A stretch of 64,000 bases of DNA. It comes from Natronosalvus caseinilyticus (lineage in GTDB: Archaea > Halobacteriota > Halobacteria > Halobacteriales > Natrialbaceae). Below, in pieces: positions 41,656 through 52,571 of the stretch. Positions within the stretch are counted from its first letter, which is position 1; each line of letters begins with the position of its first letter. The notes under the pieces were generated by a model. That model did not search any database and was not told where the DNA came from. It saw only the letters and a list, made by a program, of their open reading frames with translations. The stretch covers positions 1,612,001 through 1,676,000 of the forward strand of contig NZ_CP071596.1 of NCBI RefSeq assembly GCF_017357105.1. Reading direction: 5' to 3'. The position numbers and the translations under genes are program-made.

Positions 41656-44600
41656 TCACTCGTCGTCGCCGTCGCCGTCGACACCGACGTCGGCCGCGGC
41701 CGAAAGGGTAAACGAGAAGGTCGCACCTTCGCCCGGTTCGGAGTCGACCCAGATCTTGCCCCCGTGGCGCTCGAGGACGCGCTGGCAGATCGCCAGGCCG
41801 ATGCCGGTGCCGGTATCTTCCTCGCGCGAGTGAGCGCGATTGAAGACGTCGAAGATTCGATCCGCCTCTCGGGGATCGATGCCGATGCCCTCGTCTCGCA
41901 CCGAGATGATCCAGTCCGATTCGTCGCGCTCGGCCGAGACATGCACGCGTGGCGGGGCGTCGCCAGCGTAGGTGAGCGCGTTGGCGATCAGGTTCTGAAA
42001 GACTTGCCTGAGCTGACTGCCGTCGGCCCGAACCCACGGCAGCGGATCGGCGGTAATCACCGCGTCGGTCTCGACGACTCGCACCTCGAGATTGGCGAGC
42101 GCCTCCTCGAGGGCCTCGCCGGCGTCGACCGGTTCGAGCGGGGCGCCCTGGGTGTCGATACGCGAGTACTGGAGCAGGCCGTCGATCATCTCGCGCATCC
42201 GATCGGCGCCGTCGACGGCGAATTCCAGGAACTCCTCGCCGTCCTCGTCGAGTTCGTCGCCGTACCGGCGCTCGATCAGCTGGAGGTAGCTCGAGACCAT
42301 CCGCAGGGGTTCCTGGAGGTCGTGGCTGGCGGCGTAGGCGAACTGCTCGAGACGTTCGTTCGAGGCCTCGAGGCGGTCGATCGTCCCCTCGAGTTCCGCC
42401 CGGTAGTCGGTGCGCTCGATCGTTTCCGCGAGGATGTTGGCGACGCTTTGCACGAAGTTCACGTCCTCGTCGGTGAACGACCGGTGGTCGGTGTCGTGGA
42501 CGCCGAGGATGCCCCACGGATCGTCGGCGGAGCCGATGATAGTACTAATGCCGCTCGAGACGTCGTGGTCGGTCAGCAGGTCGGGACCCTGGAATCGGCT
42601 CTCCGACTCGAGGTCGTCGACGACGACGGGTTCCTCCGCGACGAGCGTGTATCCGGCCTGGGAGTTGTCGGTGGCGGAGACCGTCGCCGTGCCGACGATT
42701 CCCGCCTGCCAGCCGACGCCCTGCCGAAGGCGCAGTTCGTCGGCGACGGGGTCGAGATCAAGGACCTTGCAGTAGTCGGCCTCGAGCGCGTCGGCGACCT
42801 GTCGCGTCGCCTCGTGCATGAGCTCGTCGATGTCGTTGGTCTCGATGGCGAACTGACCCAGGTCGGCGATGACCGCCTGTTGGACGGCACGACGTTGCAG
42901 TCGGTTTCGCGACCGGACGCGCTCGGTGATGTCCGTGAGGTAGACCGACTGGCCAGTCTCGGAGGGATAGACCGTCACCTGGAGCCAGGCGTCGGCTGGC
43001 TCGTAGAACACCTCGCGTTCGACTGTGGTTCCGGTTTGCTTCGCCTCGTGGGCCGCATCGGAACACGCGGTTGCCTCGAGTTCGGGGAGGGCGTCCCAGA
43101 TCGGTGCGCCGAGCAGTTCCGACCCCGAGACGTCGACTAGGTCGGCGAATGCCTCGTTGGCGTAGATGACGTGCCAGTCGGTGTCGACCGCGAAGAAGGC
43201 GTCGTCGATCCGCTCGAACAGGTCGTCGAGTTCGGTTCGCAGGTCGTCGCGCTGTCGCTCGATACGCTCGGCCTGTACTTTCAGTTGCGTGATGTCCGTC
43301 ACCGCGGCGACGACGTGGCGAACGCTGCCGTCGCCTCGCGTGACGGGCGTGGCGTTGATCGAGAGCCATCGGGGCTGGCCGTCGGCGTCTTCGATCCAGA
43401 TCTCCGTGTCCGTCACCGGCTCACCGGTCTCGAGCACCCGGCTGATCGGCCGCTCCTCGAGGGGAATGTGCTCGCCGGTCGCGTCGTACATGTCCCGCTG
43501 ACCGGCGCTGTAGGCTTCCATCGTCTCCACCGATCGGTCGAAGATCTCCGCCAGCCGATCGTTCGCCCGCACGGTCGTTCCGTCCGGATTCGCGACCATG
43601 ATCCCGACCGGACTCGTCTCCAGGACACGATTGATCAGGTCGCGCTCGTGTTGCAGTTGCTGTTCGTGCTCGCGCCGGTCGGTCATGTCGCGGGTGACTT
43701 TGAGGAACCCCCGGTGGGTGCCGTCGCCGTCGAAGATCGCCGTGATGGTGACGTTCGCCCAGAACGTCGTGCCGTCGCGCCTGACGCGCCATCCCTCGTC
43801 CTCGACCGATCCCCGCTTGAGGGCGGTAGCGAGGTTTCGTTCGGGGACGCGCTCGGCCCTGTCGTCGGCCGTGTAAAAACTCGAGAAGTGCTTTCCGACG
43901 ATCTCCTCGCGGTCGTAGCCCTTGATCTTCGAGGCACCCTCGTTCCAAGAGACGACCCGCCCCGCGGGATCGAGTCGAAAGATGGCGTACTCCTCGACGG
44001 CGTCGACCAGCGACGCGAACTCCGCCTCGCTCTCGAGGAGGGCACCTTCTGAGCGCTTCTGTTCGGTAATGTCGGAGTAGAGTTCGACCCGCCCGCCGGC
44101 GTACTGGCCTGTCTCGATCGGCTTGCTCCAGTGCTCGAGCCAGCGGCCGGTCCGTTCCTCGTCTTCGGTGACGCGACACTCGAAGCGCTCGACGGTGTCG
44201 TTGTTCTCGTAGGTCGCGAGGACGCGTTCCGCGAACGTCTCGGAGTCGGCGATCCGCTTACTGACGTCGTCGACGACGGTGCGTTTGTCGCGACCGACGA
44301 GGTCCGCTCGCGAGAGTCCGAAGTACTCCTCGATCGTCTCGTCGGCCCACGCGACGGTGAACTCGTCGTCGAGAACGATGACGCCGATCTCGGCGTCGTC
44401 CAGGACGCTCGTGATCGACCGGTAGGTCTCCCGGGCGGATTCGGCGCGTTCGCGGTGGCGTTCGCGTTCGGAGACGTCACGCGCGACGCCGATCGTTCCG
44501 GTGAATTCCCCATCCTCGATCAGCACCGTCATCCGGACGTCGCAGGGAACCGCCCCGCCCTCCGCTGTCCGGACCGAAAACTCCATCGTCGACACGTTGG

Positions 44601-44877
44601 CGGCCCCCTCCTCGAGTTGTCGCCTGATCTCCCGTCTCCCTCGAGTGACGTCCTCGTCCTCGAGGAGCATCGAGATGTGCTCACCGACGAGGTCCTCGCG
44701 GGCGAATCCCGTCGTCTCGACGATCGCTTCGTTGACGGCCTCGAAGCGGCCCTCGGCATCGAGCTGGTAGAGACCGTCGTCGACCGTGTCGACGAGCGTC
44801 CGGTAGCGGTCCCGCGCCACGTCGTCGGACACCCCCTCCCAGAAAGTCGTTCGTGTGCCTATCGACCGGTCGTTCAT
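41656..44877 (-). CDS. Multi-PAS, GAF hybrid sensor histidine kinase
   Basis: A 1073-residue cytoplasmic kinase. Five PAS-like segments are seen (about 22-140, 145-270, 275-405, 415-540, 550-665), then a GAF domain (about 685-825), HisKA (about 835-905) with phosphoacceptor H852 in YAASHDLQEPL, and a HATPase domain with N-box NLIANAL, G1 DEGIGIDPRE and GTGIGLAICQ. There is no membrane helix and no receiver domain. PAS2-PAS3 contain motifs of ligand-binding pockets, but cofactors cannot be named. The HalOD1 gene follows and a DapA-family gene precedes it with 107 bases between. A response partner is not in the immediate region. Confidence 0.93.
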   Translation of the reverse strand: MNDRSIGTRTTFWEGVSDDVARDRYRTLVDTVDDGLYQLDAEGRFEAVNEAIVETTGFAREDLVGEHISMLLEDEDVTRGRREIRRQLEEGAANVSTMEFSVRTAEGGAVPCDVRMTVLIEDGEFTGTIGVARDVSERERHRERAESARETYRSITSVLDDAEIGVIVLDDEFTVAWADETIEEYFGLSRADLVGRDKRTVVDDVSKRIADSETFAERVLATYENNDTVERFECRVTEDEERTGRWLEHWSKPIETGQYAGGRVELYSDITEQKRSEGALLESEAEFASLVDAVEEYAIFRLDPAGRVVSWNEGASKIKGYDREEIVGKHFSSFYTADDRAERVPERNLATALKRGSVEDEGWRVRRDGTTFWANVTITAIFDGDGTHRGFLKVTRDMTDRREHEQQLQHERDLINRVLETSPVGIMVANPDGTTVRANDRLAEIFDRSVETMEAYSAGQRDMYDATGEHIPLEERPISRVLETGEPVTDTEIWIEDADGQPRWLSINATPVTRGDGSVRHVVAAVTDITQLKVQAERIERQRDDLRTELDDLFERIDDAFFAVDTDWHVIYANEAFADLVDVSGSELLGAPIWDALPELEATACSDAAHEAKQTGTTVEREVFYEPADAWLQVTVYPSETGQSVYLTDITERVRSRNRLQRRAVQQAVIADLGQFAIETNDIDELMHEATRQVADALEADYCKVLDLDPVADELRLRQGVGWQAGIVGTATVSATDNSQAGYTLVAEEPVVVDDLESESRFQGPDLLTDHDVSSGISTIIGSADDPWGILGVHDTDHRSFTDEDVNFVQSVANILAETIERTDYRAELEGTIDRLEASNERLEQFAYAASHDLQEPLRMVSSYLQLIERRYGDELDEDGEEFLEFAVDGADRMREMIDGLLQYSRIDTQGAPLEPVDAGEALEEALANLEVRVVETDAVITADPLPWVRADGSQLRQVFQNLIANALTYAGDAPPRVHVSAERDESDWIISVRDEGIGIDPREADRIFDVFNRAHSREEDTGTGIGLAICQRVLERHGGKIWVDSEPGEGATFSFTLSAAADVGVDGDGDDE

Positions 44878-44984
44878 ACGTCGTAATGATCACTCGATGG
44901 GATAAAATCTCTGGCATGCTTCTCGGTGAAGCATCCCGTGACGGACGTCACTCGAGCGTCGAAGACGGGCGCGACGACCGATCG

Positions 44985-45854
44985 TCAGGCCTCGAGCGCG
45001 GCCTCGAGCACCGCCGTGACCTCGGCCGCGGCGTCCTCGTCAATCGGCTCGAGCGGTCGGCGCGGGGGCCCGACCTCGAGGCCACGGTGAGCGAGGGCCG
45101 TCTTAATGCCGGGGACGCCGTAGCGGGCCGTGAGCGTCCGGTTGAGTTCCACGATAGCGGCGTTCAGGTCGCGAGCGGCGGCGGCGTCGCCGCTGTGATG
45201 GGTCTCGAAAATCTCGCTCGCCAGGTCGGGAACGGCGTTCGCAACCGCCAGCACCCCGCCGTCGGCGCCGGCATCGAGCGCGTGGGCGTAGACGCTCCCG
45301 TGGCCGACGAGCACCGAGAAGTCGGCGTCGGCGGTAAACCGGACGAGGCGCTGGATCGACTCGAGGCTCCCGCTCGAGTCCTTGATCCCGGCGATATTCT
45401 CGTGGGTCGCGAGCGACTCGACGAGTCGCGGCGAGAGTGGGAAGCCGGTGAACTTCGGCACGCTGTAGAGGTAGATGGGGATCGGCGATTCCACGGCCAG
45501 GTCGCGGTAGTAGCGCCCGAGTGCAGCGTCGTCGCTGCCGTAGTACGACGGCGTCACGACCAGAGCGACGTCGGCACCTGCTGCGGCCGCGTCCTCGGTC
45601 GACTCGAGTGTCGGTTCGTACCCCTCGTGACCGGTGCCCGCGAGGACGGGTTTCTCGGTCGCGTCGGCGACCGTCTCGACGACCTGCGTTCGTTCGTCGG
45701 CCGTCAACAGCGGCGCCTCGCCCGTCGACCCGCAGGGGACGAAGAAGTCGATTCCCGCGCTCGCGAACCAGTCCACGAGGGCCTCGAGGCGCTCGTGATC
45801 GACGCGTCCGTCGTCGGTGATCGGCGTCACCAGCGGCACGCCAGTTCCGTGCAT
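44985..45854 (-). CDS. DapA/2-keto-3-deoxy acid aldolase-family protein
   Basis: A 289-residue class I aldolase of the DHDPS/N-acetylneuraminate lyase superfamily. It has GSTGEAPLLTADER (substrate carboxylate loop), the YLYSVP tyrosine and the Schiff-base lysine in AGIKDSSGS. Length matches. It could be dihydrodipicolinate synthase or a 2-keto-3-deoxygluconate-type aldolase; haloarchaea carry several of these and the sequence alone does not separate them. ATG 45854 (MHGTGVPLVTP) is the conserved start; the frame continues upstream only as an overlap. It is divergent from the AIR-synthase gene. Confidence 0.85.
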   Translation of the reverse strand: MHGTGVPLVTPITDDGRVDHERLEALVDWFASAGIDFFVPCGSTGEAPLLTADERTQVVETVADATEKPVLAGTGHEGYEPTLESTEDAAAAGADVALVVTPSYYGSDDAALGRYYRDLAVESPIPIYLYSVPKFTGFPLSPRLVESLATHENIAGIKDSSGSLESIQRLVRFTADADFSVLVGHGSVYAHALDAGADGGVLAVANAVPDLASEIFETHHSGDAAAARDLNAAIVELNRTLTARYGVPGIKTALAHRGLEVGPPRRPLEPIDEDAAAEVTAVLEAALEA

Positions 45855-45986
45855 GGCGGTTCCTGGGTGATGACGGCTAATAGTTGTGGCCGTTCGGACG
45901 CCGACGATCGTTCCGGGGTCGTCGACGTCGTCGGGACTCGAGCGAGCATCAGCAGGCCTAAGCGCCCGCTTCGAGAACGTTCGACC

Positions 45987-47027
45987 GTGACCGACCCCTC
46001 GCCCGACGCCGACCCTTCGCTCGGCAAGATCGACCGGACGGTGTTCGAGCGACAGATCGCTCCCCGACTCGGCGCCGACCGCGACGACGTCGTGCTTGGG
46101 CCCACCCACGGCGTCGACTTCGGTGTGCTCGACGTCGGCGGTCGTGCCGTCGTGGTGGCGACCGATCCGGTATCGATCCTCCCCGACCTGGGCCTCGAGC
46201 GCGCCGCCAGGTTCGCCCTGGACATCGTGCTCACGGACGTCGCGGTCAGCGGAATCTCACCTTCTCATCTCTCGATTTCGTTTACCCTGCCCCCGGAGAT
46301 GACCGACGAGCAGTTTGCGACGATCTGGGAGGCGATCCACGAGGAGTGCGTCGACCTCGGAATCGCGATCACGGCGGGCCACACCGCCCGTTATGCCGGC
46401 ATCTCGTACTCCTGGGTCGGCGGCGCGACGGTGCTCGGCGTCGGCGACCACGAGGCCGTCGTCCGTCCCGATGGTGCCCGCCCTGGTGACGTGCTCTTGC
46501 TCACCACCGGGCCGGCCGTCGAAGCCGTCGCCCTCCTAAGCACTCTCTTCGGCGACCAGATCGACGTCTCCGAATCGACGCTCGAGGACGCCGGGGCCTG
46601 CCTCGACGATAGCTTCGCCGTCCGGGACGCGCTGACCGCGGCGGTGAGCGCGCCGGTTCACGCGATGCACGACGTAACCGAAGGCGGCCTCGCAGGCGCG
46701 CTCGTGGAGATGTCGGAGGGATCGGGAACTCGTTTCGAGATCGATCGGTCGGCAGTCCCGATCCGGCCGGCCGTGCGAGAGGTCTGTGACGCTCTCGAGA
46801 TGGACCCCTGGCGGGCGACCAGTTGCGGTTCGCTCGTGATCGCGGTCGATCCGGGGGACGTCTCCGCAACCGTGGAGGCGCTCGAGAGTCGTGGAACGAC
46901 CGTCGCTGAAATCGGGCACGTCGAGGGGCCCGGCGATGCTCCCGAAGTTCGCGTCGATGGCGCCGTGCTCGAGCACCCCGGCGTTGACTCCTCGTGGTCG
47001 GCGTTCGAACGCTTCGCCGAGTTCTGA
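45987..47027 (+). CDS. AIR synthase-family protein, copy 1
   Basis: A 346-residue member of the PurM/HypE/SelD/ThiL superfamily. Markers are HGVDFGVLDVGGRAVVVATDP (N-domain), the DVAVSG loop, [19 protein letters not shown] and GGLAGALVEMSE in the C-domain, with the ATP site between domains. It lacks a C-terminal PRVC-like Cys, so it is not HypE. GTG 45987 gives the expected N-terminus. A paralog with the same domains lies at 48924. The product is unknown; ATP-dependent amidation or dehydration chemistry is typical of the superfamily. Confidence 0.85.
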   Translation: MTDPSPDADPSLGKIDRTVFERQIAPRLGADRDDVVLGPTHGVDFGVLDVGGRAVVVATDPVSILPDLGLERAARFALDIVLTDVAVSGISPSHLSISFTLPPEMTDEQFATIWEAIHEECVDLGIAITAGHTARYAGISYSWVGGATVLGVGDHEAVVRPDGARPGDVLLLTTGPAVEAVALLSTLFGDQIDVSESTLEDAGACLDDSFAVRDALTAAVSAPVHAMHDVTEGGLAGALVEMSEGSGTRFEIDRSAVPIRPAVREVCDALEMDPWRATSCGSLVIAVDPGDVSATVEALESRGTTVAEIGHVEGPGDAPEVRVDGAVLEHPGVDSSWSAFERFAEF

Positions 47028-47228
47028 GCGAACACAAATCCAAACAGCCCCGTGGGAGCACTCGATGCTCGATTCAGCGAGATCGATTTCTTTCAGAAAT
47101 CTTCTGTACCCACCTCGTTGTTCTCACTCTGCAAGTCCCCGACCAGTGCTCCAGATTATCGCGACGACCTGGTCGTTGTTCAAACTGTTCAACTTGACGG
47201 CACTAATTTAAACGAGGAGGTATAGTAC

Positions 47229-47605
47229 GTGGATATGAACCGGCGAACCGTCCTCGTCAAATTCGTTGTTGCCTGTTCTATTCCATTTAGTGGCTGTCTC
47301 AGTGAATCCTCCAACGAGCCCAGTGAATCAACTAACCCAGAATCCGATCAGAACGGTTCAGCAGACGAAACGCCCGAAGGCCGAGTAGATTCCGTATTTA
47401 TCGAGAATCTTAGTGAAACTGAAGCACGGGTGGAAGTTGTTGTCCAGAAGGAGAACGGTGACGAAATACTAGCCAACGCGTACAGAATCCCTGGAAGCAC
47501 TGGAATAGAAATACCGGCGGTCGGTATAGAGGGAGAAGAGTACGACGTTTCTGTGCAGTATGACGGTGTCCATAAAGAAGACGAGTGGTCTGTAAAAGAC
47601 ACATG
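47229..47605 (+). pseudogene. 5' part of a Tat lipoprotein gene split by IS5 insertion
   Basis: N-terminal portion of a haloarchaeal lipoprotein with twin arginines (NRRTVLVKF), hydrophobic core and lipobox FSGC, then an Asp/Ser linker and a beta-rich domain. The frame as it stands runs on into the IS and stops at 47669. The start GTG 47229 has GGAGG at 47216-47220; ATG 47235 is an alternative. A TATA-like ATTTAAA precedes it. AT-rich compared with neighbours. The 3' part is at 48581-48734 in the same phase. Confidence 0.85.
47597..47605. repeat. Target-site duplication, left copy (AGACACATG)
   Basis: 9-bp direct repeat matching 48581-48589, flanking the IS5-family element. Confidence 0.9.
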
Positions 47606-48580
47606 GGCCTTGTTTAGACGCTCAAACTTCCGCAGTGCAGAGTCGATCGAACTCGTATCGCCGTGCTAGTAGCTCGGGGAAAATACCAAATTTACTAGGA
47701 AGTGAAGCGGGACGGGTTCGTTGTGCACACGAAGACCTCCCGCTTCACTGAGAAGGTTGTGTCGCTCGCCCAAAAAGCCGTCGTTGGCCAGCACCGGCCT
47801 ATCGTCCGGGAGAAGACGGCTACGCTGACTGGGTGATTCTCGCCGTTCAGGGGTTGAAGGAGTATCTCGGCCATCCGTACCGGAAGCTGATGGACGTCCT
47901 CCGTGAGATGCCGAGAGTGACGAAATCACTGGGGTTGACGCCTGAAACGGTCCCACACTTCTCGACGGTGTGTGCGCGAAAACAGGCGATTCCGATGAAG
48001 CGGTGGCGAGCGATCCTCGATCAGTCCGTCGAACTGTACGATCTCGGTAATGTGCAGGCGATCGACGCAACCGGTGTTGATCGCGTCCAGGCCAGCCAGC
48101 ACTACGCAAAACGGACGGACTACACGTTCGAGGCGGTGAAGACGACGCTGCTCATCGATTGTGAAACCAGTGCGATTCTTGATATACACTGTTCGATGAA
48201 ACAACCGCACGATACGCAAGTCGGCTGGCAGGTGTTAATCCGGAATCTCGACGTATTGAGTACTGTCGCTGCCGATAAAGGCTACGACTGGGAGGAGCTT
48301 CGCACGCGATTGCGTGCAGAACATATCACACCGTTGATTCCGCAGCGCGACCCTGGAATGCGGGGATGGGCGAGAAATCTGCTTATCAAGGATCGGGCGT
48401 ATTACCAACGTTCGAACGCTGAATCAGTGTTTTTCGGCCTCCGACGCAGATACGGCGATACGCTCTGGTCGAGAACCTGGTTCGGCCAATTCCGTGAACT
48501 TGTCATGAAATCCGCCGTCCGCAACATCGAACGCGCCATCGAGGACTCACACCTGTGAAATCACGCGTTCAAACAAGGCC
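47606..48580 (+). mobile_element. IS5-family insertion sequence, 975 bp
   Basis: Terminal inverted repeats GGCCTTGTTTAGACGC (47606-47621) and, on the other strand at 48565-48580, GGCCTTGTTTGAACGC match at 14 of 16 positions. A 9-bp target duplication AGACACATG flanks the element exactly, and removal of the IS plus one copy restores an open lipoprotein frame. It carries one transposase gene that has a frameshift. Confidence 0.92.
47723..48558 (+). pseudogene. IS5-family DDE transposase, frameshifted
   Basis: The N-terminal segment (TSRFTEKVVSLAQKAVVG) lies in the frame starting at GTG 47723, which ends at 47836. The remaining 241 residues lie in another phase, read openly from about 47790 (APAYRPGEDGYADWVILAVQ) to 48558. 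One missing base near 47787-47792 (one C in the GGCCAG run would restore VGPAPAYRPGEDGY) explains it. The DDE triad is present in IDATGVDR, AADKGYDWEE and SNAESVFFGLRRRYG. It is either a true mutant or a programmed frameshift; a mutation is simpler. Confidence 0.85.
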
Positions 48581-48734
48581 AGACACATGTATTCACGAAA
48601 ACGAATCGACAGACCAATCAATACTCATAAAAGAAGACGAAGCTCTGGCTGTATTTACAGAGGGATGTGACGAGAAATCCACTGGAATTCAGGCGGGTAT
48701 AGATTACTTCGACCACGAAAAATATATTATTTAG
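48581..48734 (+). pseudogene. 3' part of the split lipoprotein gene
   Basis: Starts with the second copy of the 9-bp target duplication. Joined to 47229-47605 it yields a 173-residue lipoprotein in one frame ending KYII at 48734. The tail shows CIHENESTDQSIL, KEDEALAVFTEGC and GIDYFDHEKY, which resembles the strand-Cys-strand pattern seen in other haloarchaeal lipoproteins. No start codon serves it now. Confidence 0.85.
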
Positions 48735-48923
48735 TCGGCCAGGGTCAGGGTTTCCGGGCTCGTTCCGGTGTTTTTAGCTCGACCGGATATCACATATTTA
48801 CCTTAACACTGCTGTTCGATACTCTTCCGTAACTCGAGTCCACGCCACGTTCCACTTCGCGACGGTCATTCCGCTAACTCGAGCGAGCAACATCCATTTG
48901 TACAACCGACGAATACCACACGT

Positions 48924-50065
48924 ATGAACGACCTCGGCAAAGCCGACCGCGAGTTCTTCGATCAGTACCTCTACCCGAACCTGGGCGCCGAGCGCGAGGA
49001 CGTGCGACTCGCACCGCAACACGGCGTCGACTTCGGCGTCGTCGACGTCGGCGGGCGGGCGGTGGCGATGGCGACCGACCCCGTCTTCATCATGCCCTCG
49101 CTGGGCTTCGAGCGGGCGGCCTGGTTCGCCTTCCACATCCTCTTCAGCGACGTGGCGGTCTCGGGGCTCGAGCCGGCGTACTTGAGCGTCGACTTCAACC
49201 TCCCGTCGGAGATCACCGACGAACAGTTCGCGACCGTCTGGGAGACGTTCGACCGGGAGGCGCGCGACCTGGGCGTCTCGGTCGTCACGGGCCACACCGC
49301 CCGCTACGCCGGGTGCAACTACCCGATGGTCGGGGGCGCGACCGTCGTCGCCGTCGGGGATCACGACGACCTGATTCGTCCGGACGGCGCTCGACCGGGC
49401 GACCGCGTCCTGGTGACGAAGGGGCCGGCCATCGAGACGACCGGCTTGCTGTCGATTCAGTACGAGTCCCTGCTCGCCGAACGGATGGACCCCGACGCGC
49501 TCGAGGCCGCGAAGGAACGCTATTACGACATGAGCCCCCTTCAGGAGGCGATGCTCGCGGCCGACGTCGGCGACGACGCCGTCACGGCGATGCACGACGC
49601 GACCGAGGGCGGCGTCTACGGCGGGCTGTTCGAGATGGCCCGCTCGGCAGGGGTCGGAATGCGGATCGACCGCGACCGCGTGCCGATCATGCCCGGCGTC
49701 CGCGAGACCTGTGAGGCCGTCGGTGTCGACCCCTGGATCTCGATCAGCGAGGGGACGCTGCTCGCGACGGTCGCTCCAGATGGCGTTGATGCGGTGCTCG
49801 AGGCGCTCGAGGCCGAGGGAATCCCGGCGGCGGCCGTCGGCGAGGTCACGGACGGCGAGGGCGTTATCGTCGACGGCGAGGCGATCGACCACCCCGGGAC
49901 GGACCCGTTCTGGGGGACGTTCGAGCGATTGGCCGAGGAGGCCTCGAGTGGGGATAGGTCGGGAGAAGGAGGCGAGAACGGATCGAGGGAGGGGGAGGCG
50001 AACGGACCGGGAGAAGGAGGCGAGAACGAATCGGGAGAGGAGAACGCGAACGGGGGCGACGACCG

Positions 50066-50069
<4 letters not shown>
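48924..50069 (+). CDS. AIR synthase-family protein, copy 2
   Basis: A 381-residue paralog of the protein at 45987, with the same blocks ([55 protein letters not shown]) and an acidic Gly/Glu/Asn tail from about residue 340. Compared with copy 1 it has an insert [20 protein letters not shown] around residue 180. The stop overlaps the thiD start (ATGA), which suggests a link to thiamine metabolism; the superfamily includes ThiL, but a role in thiamine is only inferred. The 189 bases upstream hold no other gene. Confidence 0.88.
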
Positions 50070-50869
<800 letters not shown>

Positions 50870-51136
50870 GTCCCGAATGGAACGCGGTCGAAGAGACTGA
50901 CTCGAGGGGCCGACATCTGGCGTCTGCTGTCTGGCGTCTGCTGTCTGCTGTCCGATGGACGGTTCCCGTGGTCGAATCACGTCGAGACTTCGGGCCAACT
51001 GCTGACGGGGTGGGCTGCTCGAAACCACTGGCGAGCGTTTGTTTAATCGGTTGTTAGACCCGCTTGAACAGTTGCTCACTGCACAACTGTGGAATATTAC
51101 GTCGATAGTTATGAGATGATTCGACGCTGTGTCGGT

Positions 51137-52402
51137 ATGGGAAAATGGCAACGCCGCTCCTTCCTCGCAACTGGTGCAGCACTGTCGATCGGCGTCGGTC
51201 TCGTCTCGAGTGGGGCGGGAGACGTCGATGCCGACGACGGTGACGGACCCTCCGATGTCAACGCATCACTCGATACAGATCTCCCGGACCCGACACGCCA
51301 GCCGAACGCTACTATGAACGAAGACTGGGCATCCTACCGTGGTGACGCGGGACAGACCAGGTGCATCGCTGACGGACACGACTTCGACGGCGAGGCACTC
51401 GCCCCCGTCTGGTCGGCCGACCACGACGGTTCGGTCGCCGTCGCTGACGACACAGTGTACACCTCGACCGCCGACGGTGTCGTCGCGCTGGACGCCGGGG
51501 ACGGGGCAATCGTCTGGGAGAACACAGATGTCCTCGCGCACGACCCCGCAGTCGCCGACGACGTGGTCTGTCTGACCACCGACGAGGGCGTCGTGGCGCT
51601 CGACCGGTCCGACGGCGGCGTCCGGTGGGAGGCGTCGTTCGATCCAGCAGACTCGGTCACCCGTCACACGGTGGCCTACGACGCCGCGTTCGTCGTCGTC
51701 GACGGAACTCTCTACGCCCTCGAGGTCGACGACGGCTCGATTCGGTGGGAACGTGAGTCGGTCACGCTCGAATCGCCCGCTAGCCCGGACGGGACGTTCG
51801 AGTTCGCCAGGGCCCCCGCCGCGGCGAACGGCGTCGTCTACGCCGCGACACCCCGGACCGTGCTCGCACTGGAGCCCGAAGCCGGGAACGAAGTCTGGCG
51901 AAACGAGGAGGTCTACCAGGACGTCGAGAGTCCGATCCACGCGAACGCGAGCGCGGTCGTCGTCGACTGGTGGTCCGACATCGATCTGGGCGTACACGAC
52001 GCGCAGACGGGCGAGGTGAACGGCCTGATCACGTTGGAGACTGACCACGAAGTCTCGATCGACCAGGACGTGTATACAACCGGTGACGCCTTCAACCTGT
52101 ACGGCGGCTCTCTCGAGGAGTGTGAAAACGAGTGGGAGGTCCCCTGTGCACACAACGCCGGACAGGCGGTTATCTGTGGCGAGACCATCTACGTCTACTT
52201 CGGACGGGCCGAGGGCGACTGGGGCGAGTACGACGAGGAACTCGTCGCGCTGAACAAGGACGATGGCACCGAGAAGTGGGCGATTTCGACGGACGATGCC
52301 CCCGTCGGGTACGTTCGGGCGATCAGCGGTGACACGCTGTACGTCGACCACGACGGGGAACTGGTCGCGTTCAGAGAGGGTGTGCCCGAGGACGGCTGTT
52401 GA
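51137..52402 (+). CDS. Secreted PQQ-like beta-propeller protein
   Basis: A 421-residue exported protein. Residues 1-25 form a Tat signal (QRRSFLATGAALSIG); no lipobox Cys is seen, so it is released or held by interactions. Seven or so PQQ-like repeats follow (for example DGVVALDAGDGAIVWENTD, EGVVALDRSDGGVRWEAS, LYALEVDDGSIRWERE), a BamB-type propeller. ATG 51137 is preferred over 51089 since it places the twin arginines near the N-terminus. The ligand is unknown. Confidence 0.88.
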   Translation: MGKWQRRSFLATGAALSIGVGLVSSGAGDVDADDGDGPSDVNASLDTDLPDPTRQPNATMNEDWASYRGDAGQTRCIADGHDFDGEALAPVWSADHDGSVAVADDTVYTSTADGVVALDAGDGAIVWENTDVLAHDPAVADDVVCLTTDEGVVALDRSDGGVRWEASFDPADSVTRHTVAYDAAFVVVDGTLYALEVDDGSIRWERESVTLESPASPDGTFEFARAPAAANGVVYAATPRTVLALEPEAGNEVWRNEEVYQDVESPIHANASAVVVDWWSDIDLGVHDAQTGEVNGLITLETDHEVSIDQDVYTTGDAFNLYGGSLEECENEWEVPCAHNAGQAVICGETIYVYFGRAEGDWGEYDEELVALNKDDGTEKWAISTDDAPVGYVRAISGDTLYVDHDGELVAFREGVPEDGC

Positions 52403-52452
52403 CGACCTCGAGAACGCGTCGTATCCCTCCAAGACCCTATTCATCAGCGATA

Positions 52453-52491
52453 CTCCCGATCCTGACTCTCGATCCTGACTCTCGATCCTGA
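52453..52491 (+). repeat. 13-bp tandem repeat CTCTCGATCCTGA
   Basis: Three units at 52453, 52466 and 52479 (the first reads CTCCCGATCCTGA), in the gap between the PQQ propeller and the CsaA-like gene. Confidence 0.8.
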
Positions 52492-52571
52492 CCTCGATTT
52501 CGACCCGACTTCACGCGCTGCCTCGAGCGGACCACCGACCTATATCTGTCCAGCGCCCCTGTCTCGAGCCA

